This document shows positions 13,490 to 26,080 of a DNA stretch of 64,000 nucleotides, one piece after another. A program made the translations under genes and the position numbers. The stretch covers positions 2,526,501-2,590,500 of the forward strand of contig NC_066591.1 in NCBI RefSeq assembly GCF_905475345.1. The letters run 5' to 3'. Positions within the stretch are counted from its first letter, which is position 1. Every line of letters begins with the position of its first letter. Origin of the DNA: Vespula vulgaris. Lineage: Eukaryota > Arthropoda > Insecta > Hymenoptera > Vespidae. Under the pieces are notes generated by a model. It saw nothing but the letters and a program-made list of their open reading frames with translations. It had not been told where the DNA came from and did not search any database.

Positions 13490-16400
13490 ACCTATATCGT
13501 ATGGAGGTATATACGAGTTTGTACAGGAAAGTATCAGCATTGTTGTTATCTGAACTCTCGACAGATGGGAGACAGAAACGAGGGAGAAAAAAGCGAGTTT
13601 CTAAAGTTCGTCGTGAGGACGAACGCGCGCTCGCGCGCGCACCTGTTTCGAGAGTCGAACGAGCGTGCGCGAAAATTATTTGTCATGGCATATGGCGAGT
13701 AAACGATAGCCTATTCACCATCGTGAAATTCCATGAGGATAAATACGGATACAATATAGATATACGTAAATAGAATAATCCATGACTTCCGGTATAAATA
13801 TGTATAATGTAAGTAGATTCGAAGAGTTACTCTCTCTCTCTCTCTCTCTTTTCTTTCTTCTCTCTCTCTTTCTTTCTGTCTTCTTTTTTCATCTCGAATA
13901 TCAGGAGTTCCCAGGTTGTAATCGATGATCACTCCACCCTACTTATCTAACGTGTTAGACGTCATTAAATGCATCCGTCGCAAAAGGAAAACGTCGTCTT
14001 CGGTGAATCATCGAAGGATCAAAGAGCAAATTGCACGGCCGTAAGTTACTACCATAATTTATATTTATTCATGAGTCGTCCTTGTTCTTTCCTTCTTTTT
14101 TCCATATTTCTCGAAGCAGAATCACGATTGGAGAAATAGATACTTATATATAAAGACATGTACACATACACGCATACGCACACGTATATATGCGACGAAT
14201 GAGTACGTCGGCATCGTTCCGATCGCGTTACCCGATCCGTGTCGCGAGCTCGGTCCGCGAAATAATTGTAATTATCCGTGATCGTGGATGAGAGAGACGG
14301 GTAGAGGGAGAAATAGAGAGAGAGAGAGAGAGAGAGGAAAAGAGAGAGAGAGAGAGGTAAAGAGAGACCACCGTTAAAGCGCTCATAACTCATCGATCAT
14401 TTACATTTGTACTACGTGTCTCTCGCATCCGCTTGACTACCTCTCGTTCGCTCGAGTACATCCGGTAGAAAAACCAAATGACGCAAGTCGCTTAGTCTCT
14501 GGAGCGAGACGCGATCTTCTTTATTTTTTATATTTTTCTTTTTTCTCCTCCTTTCTCTCTCTCTCTCTCTCTCCCTCTCTCTTTCTCTTTCTCTATTTTT
14601 TTCTAAATTCTCGTGGAATCCTCTTCATTTCTTCGAACTTCAATATTCGATCCATACGTAATACCACTATAAAAAAAAAAAACGGATTCCTTACATTACA
14701 TTATTTATATTTATTTATTAGGTTTTGTTTCCCTTTAATGTAAAGTTGATAAAGTATTCGGATGCTTCTGAAAATTTTTCCACTGAAAAGTTTTCTTTAC
14801 TCTTTCTCTTTATCTCTCTCTCTCTCTCTCTCTCTTTCTCCTCATCTTCTTTTTTTCGCTGTTTTTTCATCTTCTTTTTTTTCCTCCTCCTCCTCCTCCT
14901 CCTCCTCGTGAAATTTAAGAGGATTTCCATCGAGTATCGATGATACTCGAGGAACTACCCGAAGGGTACGAGAGTTTTGTAACTTCTATTGGAACCTATC
15001 GAAATGTTTGCACTTTTAAGGCGCTCTTCTTGACGTTGATCGCCGTAAACAAGGATCGAGATGGGGAAATAATCTCAAGATCTTTTGGTAAGGGACCGCG
15101 TTTTTTTCTACCGAGCAAGGTTCCTTCTAAAAGAAAATTTGTGATTTCTTAAAGGATCCTGATTAACGTAATTCATTCGATCGAGATTTTCACGTAGTAC
15201 AAGTTTCATCGTATTCGACGATTTTTTTATTTGTCAAAATACTATAAATTTTATCGAATAATTCATTGATTTTTTTTTTTTATGAATCTCTACGTATATA
15301 CTTTTTATTAATAAAATTCAATTGAAGGTATTATCTAGTAATTGATACAATTCCTTTAATATTATTATCTTCGTATTTGTGTTACGGTACAAGTTCATTA
15401 ACGATTATTTCCAGTAATTTTGCGACGGTCACGAGAGAAAAGTAATTCGCACGGAAGCACTACCGTCTTTCGATCAATTATCAATTATAATCGATATCAC
15501 GAGCGCCGTTTAATCTCAGAAACCACGGTCCGGCTGGCAGGAGCTACGATCCGTAACAGAATCGATGTCTCTCACGGATTGGATCGACATAGGAATCGTT
15601 CGCAATTAATACGATATATATATATATATATATATATATGAGACTGTATATACAGATACATATATCTATGTCCATATCTACATATAGATGTATACGTATA
15701 TATAAATCGTATTTGCACTGAACGAGATAGGGATATAGAAATGTGAGGAAAGCTTACATATAATTCCAAAAGTTACCTTCATCGAGCGATATGCAGTTAG
15801 GTTTGCTCTAGTCATTAGGTTTCTCCACTCCTCGATCGTATACCTTTTTTGAAGAGTGATATACTAAATATCGATTATCATAGATTTTCTTATTTACCAA
15901 GTACTCGTATACGACTTCCTTACTCAGATACAAAGTATAAACTAGAATAATGATAAAGAAAATCTGGAGTGCCGATCTAACTCTCGAGCTTAAGTTCGAA
16001 CGCTAATTGGCGACGAGCCCTCTAATGAAAATCGTTCGTCCGTAGGTGAATTGTCTTATTATATTTCCTTTTTCTCTTTTTTCTTTTAAGAAGTAAGAAG
16101 GAATTTCATTGGGAAGGTCTTAATGGACATCATCATATCGATAGATATAAATCGATAACCTATCATGACCTCGTATAGCTACCGCGAGCTCCTTTCAGGA
16201 TATTTAACACGCTCATCTCGATTTACCTTCGTTTTCTGTAATACTGTGTTACTTCGAGCGAGAAAATCTCGAGTATCGGTTTCCGGTATCTATTAATATG
16301 TACGAATGATAAACGTAATTGCCTGGCGATCGGAGGTCATGGAGATATAATATATAATCGCGATAATCGATAAAAATAACTGGAGCTTTTTTCCTTTCCT

Positions 16401-19400
16401 TTATTTTCTTTCTTCGATTGTTCTTTTTCTTTCTTTTCTTTCTTTCTTTCTTTCTTTTTTCTTCTCTCCTTTCTTTTTAAATAAATAACGATATACCTCA
16501 TTATCCGTGGTATAATCTTACGTATAAATCTTAGAAATAATTCGTAGAAACGAAAGCATAGAAGGTGTACCTACGGTGCACACCGTTGTTCAGTTCTCTA
16601 TTGCACGGTCTATCATTTATCAAAATTACCTAAGAGAAAATTTCAGTTCCTCGTTCGCGTAGGAGCTCCTCGAAGAGTAAGGAGAAAAAGACAGAAAGAG
16701 ATGGAGAAATAGTCGAGCGTTGTGTGTGCGGCTAGCGGAACGACAATACGCAAATTAGTATATCGTCTCTGTGAAACGGCACGCTCGAGAGAGTCCACTG
16801 TGTATCCTCTCGCGATTCGTATTCGTCCGCGTGTTGTTGTGCCGCCCACGCACAACGAAAAGGAGAAAAGGCTGCTGCCACGGGGCAGTTTAGAGGCGAG
16901 CTCGCGCGCCTTTATAACGAGCTTCGCGGGTGCAGGTGTATTCGAGAGAGAGACAAAGAGAGAAAGAGAGAGAGAATACATTGGGCGTGGTTCCACTCTA
17001 TTCCTTGGTTATTCGTGTTCCGGATAGATCTGCTTCGAAGGAGCCAACATCGTACATAGGACCGACCTTTTCGAAAGCTCGATCGTGGGATCGACGTGAA
17101 TCATTGAGAAAAATGATTTTTCTTCCATTGTATGAGACTCGAGACTCGAGAAAGTATATATGTGTGTATATATATATATATATATAGCTATTGGATTTAT
17201 GCGTAACGTTACCTAACGTGTGACGTGCGTGTCTCGTGCGAAAATAATAGTTGCTCTGGAGATTAGAAATATTTGTAAGATTTCGAATAGGTAGATGCTT
17301 GAAGTCAAATCCTGCGATAATTAATTATGTATATATACATTTTTGTAGCCATACGCTAAATACTTTATATATGTGTTGTATAACAATTGGATTGTTTAGA
17401 ATATATTCATTGTGCTTTTGATAGCACCTGCAATGTTCGTGGAACGAACTTCTTTTTATTATTGTTTTATATATATAATAATTACAAACTTGATGAATAT
17501 CGGGTTTATTGAAATATCTGTGTATTATAATATAAATAATAATCTCGATTAATATACGCATCGATATATTTAATTACTTTTCATCGGTTATGGCGATGAT
17601 AATTGATCTGTTTAACCTGCTTTCATACTTTAACGTATTGATAAACGTTAACACATAGAACAGAATGTCTCTTATTAATTTCTCGTTAAAAATTTGAATT
17701 CCATGAAAAGCGTGAGAAAGATTTTGACATACCATGCTGATTTCGATAGCCTCAGGACACGGGAGAAACGATGGTGGCGAGGAAGACGCTTAACGAGCGA
17801 CGTCGAATTTTTTCTCAACCCTCTCTTCTCCCCTCTCCACTCACCCTTTCGCATCTCGCTCGACGCAATTAGACTCCGTCCCGTTCGTCGAAGGGACGCG
17901 AAGAGCGATGGCGCCGCACGCTAAATTGCAACCGGCCGGTGCCCTTTTTTCTTTTTTACCTGTCTGTGAACGTCGCGAATTTTGTTGACATTAAATAAAT
18001 GTCGCTCAAAATTTAAGATGAGAATTCTTGCGTTATACAAATTACAGTATGTAGATATCACGTTAATTTGTCATCGGACAGTTGTCAATTAATAGGAAAT
18101 ATACAATATCGTATATTAAAGATCACTTCCTTATTTTATTCGTGCATAAAATTAATAAAATATCGGATAAATCGATTAGAGAAGAAAGTAAATTCGTCGG
18201 AAAAATTAACATTAGATTAAAATTAGATGAGAAAAGAATACGATTAAGATTTGTTTAACTTAAAAAAAAAAAGGAAAAGAAAATGTAGTTTTTAACGTTT
18301 GTATATATCCTCGCGATGCACATAAATAATGAATTAACTATTTTCATATCAAATGTATTGATATACCAAGACTTTAAAGTTATGATCATGGACGAAGTGT
18401 ATTTTACAATGACATATAACGTGCTTTAACCAAATGACAGAGGTTGCGTCGAATACACTCGTAATAATTCCCTCGGCCAAGCACGTATACTCGCGATTGG
18501 TTACGGTTAAGGCGACAGCGTTGATTAACAATCTCTTCTCGACTTGAATCATCTCGACTGTCTGTCTGGTCCATTCGAGAGACTCGCCGTTCACGAATTC
18601 TACGAGGGACAGAAACGGCAACCACGTGACACGATATTACGAGTGCCAGAGGACATTAGTCAGCGTTGGATAGGAAGATTAAGCCGATGGACTCCCGTTC
18701 GTATTGTCCTAACGACGACGGTGTAGTCGCGTAATCGTTTCACGAGTCATTTTAGAACGGATTGCTGACCGGTATTTCTTCTCTCTCTCTCTCTGTCTTT
18801 CTCTGTCTCTCTCTCTGTCTTTCATTTTCTCTTTTTACGAGTAGTAGATACGTAAGTGAAAGAGAGAGAAAGAGATAGATATTTCGATGGGACACGCGTC
18901 GTCTTTGCTATCGTGATTATCGTGTAACGACCGAAACCTGCCTGTACACATTGAGAATCTCTCACTGTGGAAAGATTATTACGATCCAGTGGCCCTTGAA
19001 AAAATAAAAAAGAACACATTGCTCGAGGAAGTAGCACGATGGCCGATAATTAATACTTTACACCTCTCCTTCTTACTTCGTATTTACCTTCTGAAAACGG
19101 CTGGTCTATACGATTATCTTGCCACTTGGTTACTACTCTATGTGAAAAAGTGAAAAAGTAAAGGATACTGGCAAGAAGATACTTGCCACTTTCCTTTCGT
19201 TTCGTTCTGAATCGATCGATCGATCGATCGATCGATAGATCCTCCCTTCTCATCTCTTCTACCTGACACTTCTTGCGTGAACCATTAGCTTCGAATTCAT
19301 TTAATGTCAGCGTCGACTGCATCGGCTCGTCAGCAGAAGTTGATAACGATCGTGATATTCCGCGTTTCGAGATGCTTCGAGCTTTGAATTTCCGTTTAAG

Positions 19401-20330
19401 TACTTATCTATTTGGCTGATCAAGTTTGGAGGACGAATTTTTAATATTTTTACTTGGGTACTAAACTGATAATATTAGGTATTACACTTTTATATATATA
19501 TAAAATATTCGTGACGATGTTCTGCAAGTTAGTCGAAATTATCAACATGGTTTTAGGTAAGGTCATAAAAAGAAAAAGAAAGAAGAAGAAAAAAAATTTA
19601 CTTGAGAAAATTTCAACGAATGACTATGGAATTGATAAGGAAATGATTCTCGAATTTCTTCTTCGATGCACTTCGAAATGCGGATGCAGGGAGGTTCACG
19701 ATACGGGTCGCAAGTAAAGGCAAAGAACTATGGAGAAAGGATCGTGAAATTACAATCCGGTTGTCCACGGAACAAACGGAGGAACGGTACCAGTATGATT
19801 CTAATGAGCTCTCTATTGCGTGGCCGACCTTAGGTCACACTCGCTCCTTGCACCGTGGGTGGAAATTAATGTGGTTTTACCTTACTTCACTGCCTCGATA
19901 GAATAAGATGTTTAAATACGTGACTTCGCACTTGGCCCGATCCCCCACTATCCCAACCCCCTTCGATTGCATTTTATTATTTTTCACCTTTCACTCGTTC
20001 GAAACAACGACCGAAATATCACGTCCTTACCTTTTACTTTCGATCTACCGAACGAAAATCATTTTCATTCGCACAATCGTCCCCCCTCAAAGAATAAATT
20101 AAAAAGAAGAAACAAAAGAATTGCAATTGATAAAAAACTTACCACCCTTTAAAAAGAAACAAGAAATAAATAAAGATATAAAAGGAATAATAAAAAATAA
20201 AAGAAAAATAAGAAAATTGAAGGAGATAATAGAAGCTATTAGGATAGGAATCCATTGATCGTTGAGATTCTCGATGGATAGCCGATTTCCTGTTCGAGAC
20301 AGGATCCATCCTTGGCGAGGTCAGCACGTC
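13490..20330. other. Intron segment, no gene seen
   Basis: A+T-rich DNA with GA/CT runs (13830-13850, 14305-14360, 14558-14590, 14815-14835, 18780-18825), a CTCCTC block at 14884-14907, TA runs near 15615-15640 and 17160-17187, and TTTC repeats at 16430-16460. A CpG-richer patch at 16640-17040 and another at 17690-17940 contain short open frames with no recognisable product. Confidence 0.55.
19211..19236. repeat. (ATCG)n tetranucleotide repeat
   Basis: A pure self-complementary ATCG run of 26 bases, so every register can pair with itself. Confidence 0.9.
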
Positions 20331-20399
20331 CGAGCTCGGGACCTACTCTAGCGATGAAAAAGAAGAGGAAGAAGAGGACGAAGAGGAGAGGCAATAAGA

Positions 20400-20960
20400 T
20401 AAAATGGCGTGGCCGGGGAGGCTTGTTAATTGCAGTTTAGTGTTCTTGCTCGTAATTAGGTGCACTCGAGCACCTGGATTGCTCGACGAGAGAGGATCTC
20501 TCTCTCTCTCTCCCTCTCTCTCTTTTTTCTCTCTTTATCTATCTTGCAAGGTCCAAGTTGCTCGCACGACTCCTCTTGCTCCCTGGTAATTACCGCATCG
20601 GCATTGCCCGTCATTGGTTCCTTACCAAGTCGAGACTGCTACCTGCTGCCTGGCCAGGTTACCGACTCCACGGTTTTCTGGTGTTCTTCAAGAACGGTCG
20701 CACAGATCGACGACGGTGCAAACGTTCTCACGGAACAGACCACGCGAGCATCACGGAATATCGAGTTGAAGTCGCCTTCGTAATAACTGGAACGCCTCCG
20801 TTCTTCTTCCCTCGATTTCGCTTGGAATGCATATCGAAGATAGAGGAAGCAGACGTAATAACGTTCTTACGGCTCGTACCGAGTTCCTATCGAGATATTC
20901 GTTGCTTGCACGATCGATTCTATATTTACCCAGAGATACACGGTAAAAGACATTAACGAA
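20400..20960. promoter_or_regulatory. CpG/GC-richer island, candidate regulatory element
   Basis: A stretch of less A+T-biased sequence that opens with TTAAT and TAATTA homeodomain-type cores, followed by the dyad AGGTGC-ACTCGA-GCACCT (20458-20475). Three overlapping open frames occur here (20404-20589, 20460-20783, 20558-20956). The first has an aaaATGG start and a hydrophobic N-terminus (MAWPGRLVNCSLVFLLVIRC) but runs into a CT repeat. None resembles a known protein, and overlapping open frames are expected where stop codons are rare. A regulatory reading is inference. Confidence 0.3.
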
Positions 20961-22031
20961 TAATCGGGCCAATTGAGCTATTAATTATAAACGTAGTCTA
21001 AGTTAAAAAGAATATATATATATATTTATTTTTACATTTATTTATCTTATAAATCATGGGCTTAAGATATTTTTATAATTACCTTTATATATACTTTTTA
21101 TCATTCTACGTTATCATGGTACATCGACATAAAATAAATGATGAGCCGAATTTATTCGGAATTTTTTTTTCTCTTTACTCAATCTACTGTGTCATAATTA
21201 TTGACACGTTATTGTCATTGATCGATACTACCTGTTTGAGAAATGAAATTTCTATAGAAAATTTATATTTAATCTCGCAAAATGAAAGTGAATGTAACGA
21301 GGTAACAGGATGATGATATTGGAAACGAGTTATGCTAAATCAACAGACTTTAAACCGACTCTTTGAAAAAAAAGGATCCTTTGGTGGTCGTTACTCGGTA
21401 AGTCTTTGAAAACGTTTTACGACAGTTACCGGATTTACTGAACGCGGGATCGCGACTTCCAGCGAGTTCTCCTTGAGTATCCTGACGGATACGACGGCAG
21501 GCGCACGCTTAAACGTTTTCATCCTGTAACGAGCGAATCGAGTCTAATTTGTTTCGAGATAATTTTCGATCGTTATAACGGTACAAAGTGTTTCAGAAAG
21601 TTTTTGGTCCTTTCACGTTTCTTCTTTTCGACTTTTCATGATTATTATCCGTACGCTTATATCTTTTTATTTATTTTTATTATTATATATTTTTATTTTA
21701 CCATCCACCTTTTTTTCTTTTCCTTTTTTTTCCGACTCTCATAACGTCTTAAAAATAAAAGTTAAGTGAGATCGTATTCGTAAGATATTTAATGAAAATT
21801 CGATAAAGATTTTTTTAATCGAAGGATGGAAACTTTCGAAAGTCTTATTCTTTTCTTTCTTTTTTTTTTGTAAATTTTCGACAAGACTATCGATGATACG
21901 CGAGGTTAATTTCAATTACGTCCCTGACTTTCCGAATACGATGTATAAATCATTTGATGGATGTAAATATCGAGAAAACGTAAGGCAACTCTCTCTCTGT
22001 ATTTCCTTTTCTTTCTTTTATATTCTCGTGA

Positions 22032-22053
22032 AAGAGAAGCTTCGGCTTCTCTT
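22032..22053 (+). other. Perfect hairpin with a cUUCGg-type tetraloop
   Basis: AAGAGAAGC (22032-22040), TTCG, then GCTTCTCTT (22045-22053) form a nine-pair stem. A C-G pair closes the TTCG loop, which is the exceptionally stable RNA tetraloop class when transcribed on this strand. It is short and its function is unknown. Confidence 0.8.
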
Positions 22054-22191
22054 CGTCGCAGAGTAAAATGTGTAATACGTAAAGTAAATCGAGCAGTTTG
22101 ATATTTTTTAGCATTTATCTGGAATCGATATTCAACGCGTGTGCACTCACTCCGTTACCTTAGTTCTCTCCAAGAAAACAGAGAGGAAGAA

Positions 22192-22196
<5 letters not shown>

Positions 22197-22267
<71 letters not shown>
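22197..22267. repeat. (GA)n microsatellite, longest in the window
   Basis: A pure GA array of 71 bases with GA-rich flanks. It is a polypurine strand able to form H-DNA. Confidence 0.97.
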
Positions 22268-22272
<5 letters not shown>

Positions 22273-23349
22273 AAGAGAAATAAAATAAATATCAAGATTA
22301 GTATCGCCGTTTCTGATCTCTGAGTCACAAGATAACGAGCCGAGCTCGATTGGCGTACGTAAATGTGTAAATGCCTTAGCATTAGATGTGTGTATACCTT
22401 CGTATACATGTATGTATGTAGTATATTAGATAGGTGTGTCGCACAGGTAAGGATTACGGGTCTATGCACCAGCTGCAACGTACATTATCATTTCTTAAGT
22501 CCCGTTTTTGCATCGACTGTAAAACGGCGAGTGGCTTCATTTTTTTCATTCGATAGGAAGAGAAAGAGAGAGATAGAGGTAGAGATAGAAAGAGAGAGAG
22601 AAAGAGATAGAAAAAGCTCTCCTCTTTCTGCGCCATCACCCCATACACACGCGATACATATTTTACAATTTACTCGCCATAGAAAAGCAAACGTTTTTCT
22701 TATAACGAGGAGAATCTTTGATGAAGATACGAAGAATCGATAATCCTCGGGTCTCACGCTGTCGTCGGAGTCATCATCGACCAGAAGTTCTTTTCTTTTT
22801 TTCTTTTTTTTTTATTTCCAGTAGGTACACGTTCGAATAAAATTTTAATTTGTTGCTTTCTTTTTTTCAAATATACTTCAATGTTAAAATAGGTAATGCA
22901 ATATGTAATGCGTATAGTAATTCGTTTAGTGGAAACGAAAATCATGGTTTCGATGTTTTCTTTTTTTTTTTTAGTTGATCACAACCGCGAACATGCGATC
23001 TTGATTTTAAAAGATTAAAAAAAAAATTTATTTTTTTATACTTTTCTTTTTTTTTCCTTACGAATAACGACAAGAGGAGCAAGACGACGAGTGAAATGAT
23101 TTATCGTTTCGAAAGAGGGAGAGTCACCGACGACGTAGCAAAGTTCCAGAAGCATCCGCGCGTTACCGTAAAAATAGAGATGTATCCAGATAGACTTTGT
23201 AATTATGCGAGCGCACCATGAATAAAGGGGTTTCCCTGTGTTGTTTTAATAAATGCAAAACTCGTTGTGAATATTCATGTCGGTGCTGGATGATTCCTTT
23301 TGTCGTTTGTAGCTTCGCTGCAACCTCGTTTCACCCTCCAACTTCATCC

Positions 23350-23354
<5 letters not shown>

Positions 23355-23388
<34 letters not shown>
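23355..23388. repeat. (CT)n microsatellite
   Basis: A pure CT run of 34 bases, followed by a TTTTTC-type pyrimidine tract to about 23428. Confidence 0.95.
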
Positions 23389-23391
<3 letters not shown>

Positions 23392-23673
23392 TCACTCTTT
23401 TTCTTTTTCTTTTTCTTTTTCTTTCTCTCAACTACCAGCTTACATCGCAAAAGATTAGAAGAAATTCTGAAAAGCAATTGCTGAAGGAATGTTTTCTTTC
23501 TTTTTTCTTCCTCTTCTTCTTCTTCTCTTGGAGTAGACTACAGTATAAAAGATAACAAACAATGTAATCATTAATTTTGGACTTTATGGATTGTGAATTT
23601 TTTGTTGTCTGTCTTTTAAGTGATACCTATATTACGGAGTACTTCGACGAAGTTTTATATCATCAAATTTTTA

Positions 23674-23743
23674 TTTTCATGTTGCCTTTCAGTAGTAGCT
23701 ATATATTGTTTTCATATTGTCTTTCAGTAGTGATATATACGAT
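23674..23743. repeat. Short tandem duplication, 35-bp period
   Basis: TTTTCATGTTGCCTTTCAGT at 23674 is followed at 23709 by a near-identical copy (TTTTCATATTGTCTTTCAGT). The words after AGTAGT also resemble each other. Confidence 0.8.
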
Positions 23744-24174
23744 ATATGATAATGAAAGGAATAAAGAACTCGTAATATTATTCGCTTCGTTTCGTTGGAA
23801 TTGTATCTATACGTTGGAATTTCGAGTCGTTCGATCTCTGGATATTATCTTATCTTACTCGTTAGGAGCGTTTAATTTCAAAAAGGAAAATGTTATGTAG
23901 GTTTTAATGTTACTTCCTAGGGTAATCAACGAGATAACATTAAACGGGTTTCCTAATCTTAATCTCGCGATTAAAATGGTATAACAGTTAGTTTTCGATT
24001 TGGTTTGAAATATCAGGAAAAAGAAATAGATCGTTGGTTATGTGGAGAAAGAAAAATCTCATTGGTCGTGACGGCCATGAAAGAGAAGAAAAGAGAAGAG
24101 AAGAGAAGGATGAATTTTTTCTTTGTGAATCCGACGTTGCTAGCTCAGGAAGGTATTATTTACTAAAGTATTTA

Positions 24175-24280
24175 GCTCGGTTGTCCCCGAATCGTCGTCG
24201 CCGGTGCAATTAGCACCTGAACAGTCGTTAACGTGGTCCAAGCTCCTGGGCTTTATGCCTTTTTCGGCCACCACGAAATT
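24175..24280. promoter_or_regulatory. GC-richer patch with GGTGC-AATTA-GCACC dyad
   Basis: The dyad at 24203-24217 has five-base arms around AATTA, a homeodomain-type core, and its right end forms a CACCTG E-box. Similar dyads occur at 20458 and 25183. Enhancer function is inferred. Confidence 0.3.
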
Positions 24281-25076
24281 CGATTCTACCTTTTTTTTTT
24301 CTTTTACATTTTTCTTCTATTTCTTTTCTTCCTTTCTTTTTCTATTCCCTTTCTATCTACCTATATCATCCTATCCCTTTTCTTTTCTTTTCGACTAGCT
24401 ATCCCCTAGTAAAAGAAATAACTGAAACGCCGCTCAAAAAATATTTCATTGTTATTACCGAAAGTCCGTTCGGATTGTTTGTCCTCACCGGTAGCAGCAC
24501 TGACCTGCTAAACGAATTTCTGTTTGTCCAGTACCAAAGTTTTCTCCGTTCTGTCTAGCCGACCGACAAACTTCTAAGGCGTTATTTCTTTTCAAAAAAC
24601 ACGAATTTGTTCTTGGATTTTGTCATTTCGAGATATTTATTATCACGACTAGGATACGACTAGGATTCTTTTCGAATGTTCACGTATCATTCTTAGCGTT
24701 CATTGAATTATCGATCGTCAATTATAATTTATACAAATTTATTACGACTTCTGTTAAATCTTATACATCTAGTTCCTAGTTTTACGTTCGATCAATTATA
24801 ATTTTCAGACGCACGATCATCCTCGACGTACGAGGAAACGAAATAAAAAACAAAGAAAAAAGAAAGAAGAGATATCGAATACCAATCATAATTTATCGAA
24901 GAAGTCGATGATTTTAAACAGTGTCGTCGTGTTTTCTCTTGAAAAGTTTATATCGAAGGAACGCGTTTCGGCTTTCTCGATGATAAAGTTCGAGATAATA
25001 AAGGATTGTATAAATAACAAAGGAGACTAAATTAGGCCGAATTATCCGTCCGTATCATTTTTCATCGTACAAACGA

Positions 25077-25385
25077 GTGGTAGGTAAACCGAGAGAAGGG
25101 AGAATACTCCTAAAAACAAGTTTCGAACAGTTTTATGCCGGTCCTGGGACGCACCGCGATGGCGGCCGCGATTTTAAAGTACGGTGCATTAAATGCACCG
25201 GTGGTTCGAGCCACGGAACGGTTCTTAATTTCTTATTGTGTATTAACATGCCACACGTGTGTGATCACGCGAACAGTATCGCGCTTCGGACTTTTGTTTT
25301 TATACCGGAGGACCCGTGTGGGAGCACGGCAGCTGTGCATTTCAGATAATACGAACCGGCCGCGTTAGCGATGTGTGTGCGAGCA
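25077..25385. promoter_or_regulatory. CpG-rich island with palindromes, candidate enhancer
   Basis: This is clearly GC-richer than its flanks. It contains GCGGCCGC (25162-25169), the near-perfect palindrome CGGTGCATT-A-AATGCACCG (25182-25200), and ACACGTGTGTGATCACG. Two open frames cross it (25077-25349, 25135-25368) without any recognisable domain. I read it as conserved-looking non-coding sequence. Confidence 0.35.
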
Positions 25386-26029
25386 TTACGTTTGGTCACG
25401 TTATCGATAAGAAGCTCATCGTATATATATATAAATGTGTGTGTGTGTATGTATATATGTACATATATATATATATATGTATGCTTCTAACGCATATACG
25501 GCCATCGTCCTTTCCGATCTTATCTATAAGAAATATCGAAAAACACGTTCTGATTCCGTAGCAATGCTAACGAGTGCTCTTTATAAGTTTAGAAGAGTTT
25601 GTGAACGATATTAATAATTTTTCTCGATTGTTTCTAATTATCGTAATACTGTGTATATATGTATATTTAATGCATGATATTTATTGCAATGGGAGATAAC
25701 GTTATGTGAAATACAAGTTTCATAGATATTTACATATCGTATTTAAATTATTATTTTTGTATCATACGGGTGAATATCTAAGGCTATTACGAACAATCTT
25801 TTCTAATAATTGAATATAATTCGACAAATAATATATCGTTTCTTATTTAATTCGTTAAATTGCATGAGAGTAATATTCAGGTTCGGTACAACAATACAGT
25901 ATCTTGTACATCTACGAAAGATTTTCGAAAAGGAACGTCGCTTCGAGGCCGCCGGGTAGACGAGGCGATGCGAGCCGCGATAAATGACGGGAGGAGCAAC
26001 GAGACGGAGAGAGAGAAAAAGAGAAAGAC

Positions 26030-26034
<5 letters not shown>

Positions 26035-26076
<42 letters not shown>
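26035..26076. repeat. (GA)n microsatellite
   Basis: A pure GA run of 42 bases. Confidence 0.95.

Positions 26077-26080
<4 letters not shown>

Larger units (their letters stand above)
20961..24170. other. Intron segment, no gene seen
   Basis: A+T-rich DNA with the longest GA array of the window (22197-22267), a stable short hairpin (22032-22053), a CT run (23355-23388) and a 35-bp tandem duplication near 23.7 kb. No protein is supported. Confidence 0.55.

Noticed and set aside
20558..20956. 132-codon plus-strand frame
   Set aside because: It overlaps two other frames and a minus-strand frame in a stop-poor patch, and I recognise no domain.
25200..25220. GGTTCGAGCC word resembling a tRNA T-arm
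   Set aside because: No acceptor stem, anticodon arm or D-arm could be placed around it.
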